Origin: Eimeria necatrix
Lineage: Eukaryota; Apicomplexa; Conoidasida; Eucoccidiorida; Eimeriidae
Length of the DNA: 64,000 nt
NCBI RefSeq assembly: GCF_000499385.1
Contig: NW_013654478.1
Span: forward strand, 1 to 64,000
Reading direction: 5' to 3'
Position numbers and translations under genes: made by a program. Below, piece by piece: positions 61,401 to 64,000 of this stretch. The notes beneath the pieces were generated by a model. The model was given only the letters and a program-made list of their open reading frames with translations. It searched no databases and had not been told where the DNA came from. Every line of letters begins with the position of its first letter. Position 1 is the stretch's first letter.

Positions 61401-64000
61401 ACAGACGGCACTCTGAAAAGACCCAGGGACTGCAGCAGAAACACGACGACAGGGACCGCAGAAACAGCAGCAGGAGCAGCAGCAGCGGCAAGAACTGAAG
61501 AGCCACTCGAAGATTTGTCTCAGGTGCTTCTGCTGCACGAGATCATAGGGGACTTCGCGGGCAATGAGGGCGCAGCAGATGTGGTGCTACACTTGCAGCA
61601 GATGCTGCGTTTGCTGCAGCTGCAGCAGGGAATACTTACACCGCGGCTGCCCCGGTCTATCCCCTTAGCAGCAAGGACTCTTATTCGGCCTTGCTGTTTC
61701 CCCGAGCAGCAGCACCTGCCATTCCCCCACCACACGTACACCCAACGCAGCAGAGTTTCCCCTCGGCGCAGGCTGCTGCAGGCAGTGGGGCTGCTGCAGC
61801 AACCGCTGCTGCTCGCGCGCTCAGCAGCCGCCGTAGAAGTGCTGCAAGGGCTGACAAGAAAGAACAGCACGCGAGAGCTGCAGCAAGAGCTGCAACTGCC
61901 GAAATGGCCGCAGCAGAAGAATATGGAGCCGCACGATGCAGCAGCAGAAAGCGTAGCCGCTACGCCCCTGATAGACGGACATAAAGCACTTGAGATTCTT
62001 CAGTCAAAGGCGAAGCAAGACGCGGCAGAAGCAGAAGCAGCAGCAGGCAGCAAAGGCGGTCTGCGTCCCGTCTTCGAGGAGTTGCTGTTTGAAGAGCCAA
62101 TGGAGCAGCAGCAGCAGCAAAGAAGACGCTTGCAGTTTGTTGCGGAGAGGGACGGGCTGCTTGCTGGTCTCTGCATTACAAACGAAGTGGAGCTAGCACC
62201 AGTGAGCAAGCACAACTGCTGAAGCAGCAGCAGCCGCAGCAGAAGCATTTGCGAATCTAGCTGTGTTGGGCAGCGCTGCAGTTGCGTTTACTGATGTCGC
62301 AGCAGCTTCGGTGGCTCGTGTAAACGCCCGCATATTGCTTTATTTGCAAGCATCTGATACGGCCATTCTTCTGGTTTGTTGCTTCTTGTTCTGCTGCTGC
62401 TGCTGTTGCTGCTGCAGGGTGTGTTCGTGGGCACGGAGACCTGCCGCAGCAGCTACACGGCGGACCCCGTAGCTGCCTTGTCCGTACATGGAACTTCTTG
62501 CTGGTTTAAGGCGATTGCGTTGCTGCCTGAAGAAACTCCTGTCAAGAAAGGAGACAGGATTGACGTATTTTCTTTTGTGGACCTGCAGAATTTCGTACGT
62601 ATACCGAAACCCAAGGCAGCAGCAACAACCCTTAGCAGCAGCAGCAGCTGCCAGAGCACGTTGAAGTGCAGCCGCAGCCGCTGAGACAGCAGCAAGGAGG
62701 CACAGGCATTAGCTTTTCTAGTACTCCATAAACAGCCAGCTAATCTGCAGCAACGGGAAAAGTGCAGAGTAGCAGCAGTGGCAGCAGCAAAAGAGGCGGC
62801 GGTAGAACAGGTAGCTGCAGGGCGGACTAAGGCAGGAGGCCCAGCTGTTGCAACGAAGAACAAACAGCAGCAGCAAAAGTAGAAAGAGTTGCAGCACTAC
62901 TTGGAGCGCTGTGTGCATACGCATGTAGGGCATGTTGGGAGGCTTGTGCTTGTCCATGGCAGATTTGGCTGCTGCAGCAATGTTGCTGCTGCAACCGTGA
63001 CGGTGCTCCCGCATCGCTGCTAAGCTATCCTGTGTATGTTCTCGCTGCGGTGCTTCACCCGTGTAGCTTCTGTGCTGCTTCTGCTGCTTGCGCTTGCAGT
63101 CGTCGGAGATTTCTGGGCTTTCGGGTCAGAAGACGCAGAATGGCCAAGAAAACCCAAGCCGCAGCAGAAGCCGTTCAACTGCAAGCCGGTGGATGAGCCG
63201 CAACAGCAGCAACAACAGAGCCAGGAATGGCAGCAAGATCCGACAAGGCAGCAGCACCATGAAAAGCCGCATCAACGCCAACAGCAACAGCATCAGCAGC
63301 AGCGAGGTCAAGCATGCACGCTCCCTCTCTCCTGAATGCCCAAGCAGCAGCGGACACAACACAAGAGCCGCTAAATCCAGAAATGAAGATGACTTGTCGA
63401 ATCACAAAGCGGCGAAAGGCAAAAATTGTCTTTCCGACGACTCTGATGCAGCAGATATGGAAGTTGCATTACCTAAACGCAGTAGCAGCGGCAGTAGCAA
63501 CAAAAATCTGAAGACAGAGGAAGACGACCTAAAAGACTCAAACAGGACGGAGAACAAAACGGCAGAAACAGTCATAGATAGGCTCTACTTTGATGATGCC
63601 AGCAGCACGAACAGCAGCGGCAACAGCTTTTACAGCAGCCGCGCGGTACGCCTCCGGAGAACTTGTCATAAAGCGACGACTCACATCCCATTCCAATCAC
63701 AGCCAAAGAAGGAGTCAGCTAAAGGGCGCAGCAGCAGCAAGCAAACACCAAGCCCGCAACAAAGTAGCAGCAACAACAAAAGCTGTAACAGCCCGTCACT
63801 GCGTGCTGCGTTTGATGAGGTGAGTGAATTGACAGCTGAGATGCAGGGTAGGAGCAGCAGCTGCAAGGGCATTCGGACGGGCAGCTGCGACGGCATGAGC
63901 AACGAAAAGGCAAACAGAAACGCAGACAAATTAAGCAACAGCAGCAGCAGTGGCGGCAACAGTAGCAGCAGCGGCAACTTTATCCGAATTAAGAGAATGC

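Overview
The window looks like nuclear DNA of a coccidian apicomplexan, most likely an Eimeria species. Four things point there. CAG/CTG trinucleotide tracts are dense throughout and give runs of Gln, Ala, Ser and Leu inside proteins and long CTG tracts inside introns. AAACCCT telomere-like repeats occur away from a chromosome end. A plant/bacterial-type enoyl-ACP reductase carries an N-terminal targeting leader, as expected of an apicoplast enzyme. The other genes (Rrp6, Dnmt2, ORC5, ESS2, a secreted subtilisin) are ordinary eukaryotic genes, most with short introns. CAG-derived amino-acid repeats and dispersed AAACCCT repeats are known traits of Eimeria genomes; the species call is inference.

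Layout. 1-3.6 kb: degenerate direct repeats and CAG-rich DNA without a confident gene. 3.6-7.6 kb (+): Rrp6/EXOSC10-type exonuclease in at least eight exons. 8.6 kb (-): tRNA-Ile(AAT). 9.6-11.5 kb (-): intronless succinate-semialdehyde-type aldehyde dehydrogenase. 13.3-15.9 kb (-): exons of an AP-2 alpha appendage. 16.5-21.8 kb (-): exons of large coiled-coil, Gln/Ser/Ala-rich protein(s). 22.8-24.0 kb: GGGGCCCC-rich block. 24.0-25.9 kb (-): Dnmt2. 26.9 kb (+): tRNA-Asp(GTC). 27.4-31.3 kb (-): RING+PHD protein. 32.8-33.4 kb (+): Lys/Ser-rich nuclear-type protein. 35.7-43.1 kb (-): secreted subtilisin, seven exons. 45.3-48.2 kb (-): ENR, six exons. 49.1-52.4 kb (+): ESS2/DGCR14. 53.0-56.1 kb (-): ORC5. 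59.5-62.7 kb (+): poly-Gln PRMT5-like methyltransferase. 63.0 kb to the edge (+): secreted Ser-rich protein, incomplete.

The genes are independent eukaryotic units, not operons. Exon joins were modelled by eye from protein homology, splice consensus and frame. The models for subtilisin, ENR, RING/PHD and ESS2 each sum to a whole number of codons. Two gene-structure patterns recur. Many introns end in (CTG)nCAG on the coding strand. Low-complexity expansions sit between, not inside, the catalytic motifs. The most notable single points are a Dnmt2 gene about 1 kb from a tRNA-Asp gene with the C38 target base, an alpha-adaptin appendage without a visible trunk, a divergent PRMT5-like enzyme, and a GC-AG intron plus interstitial telomeric repeats in ENR.
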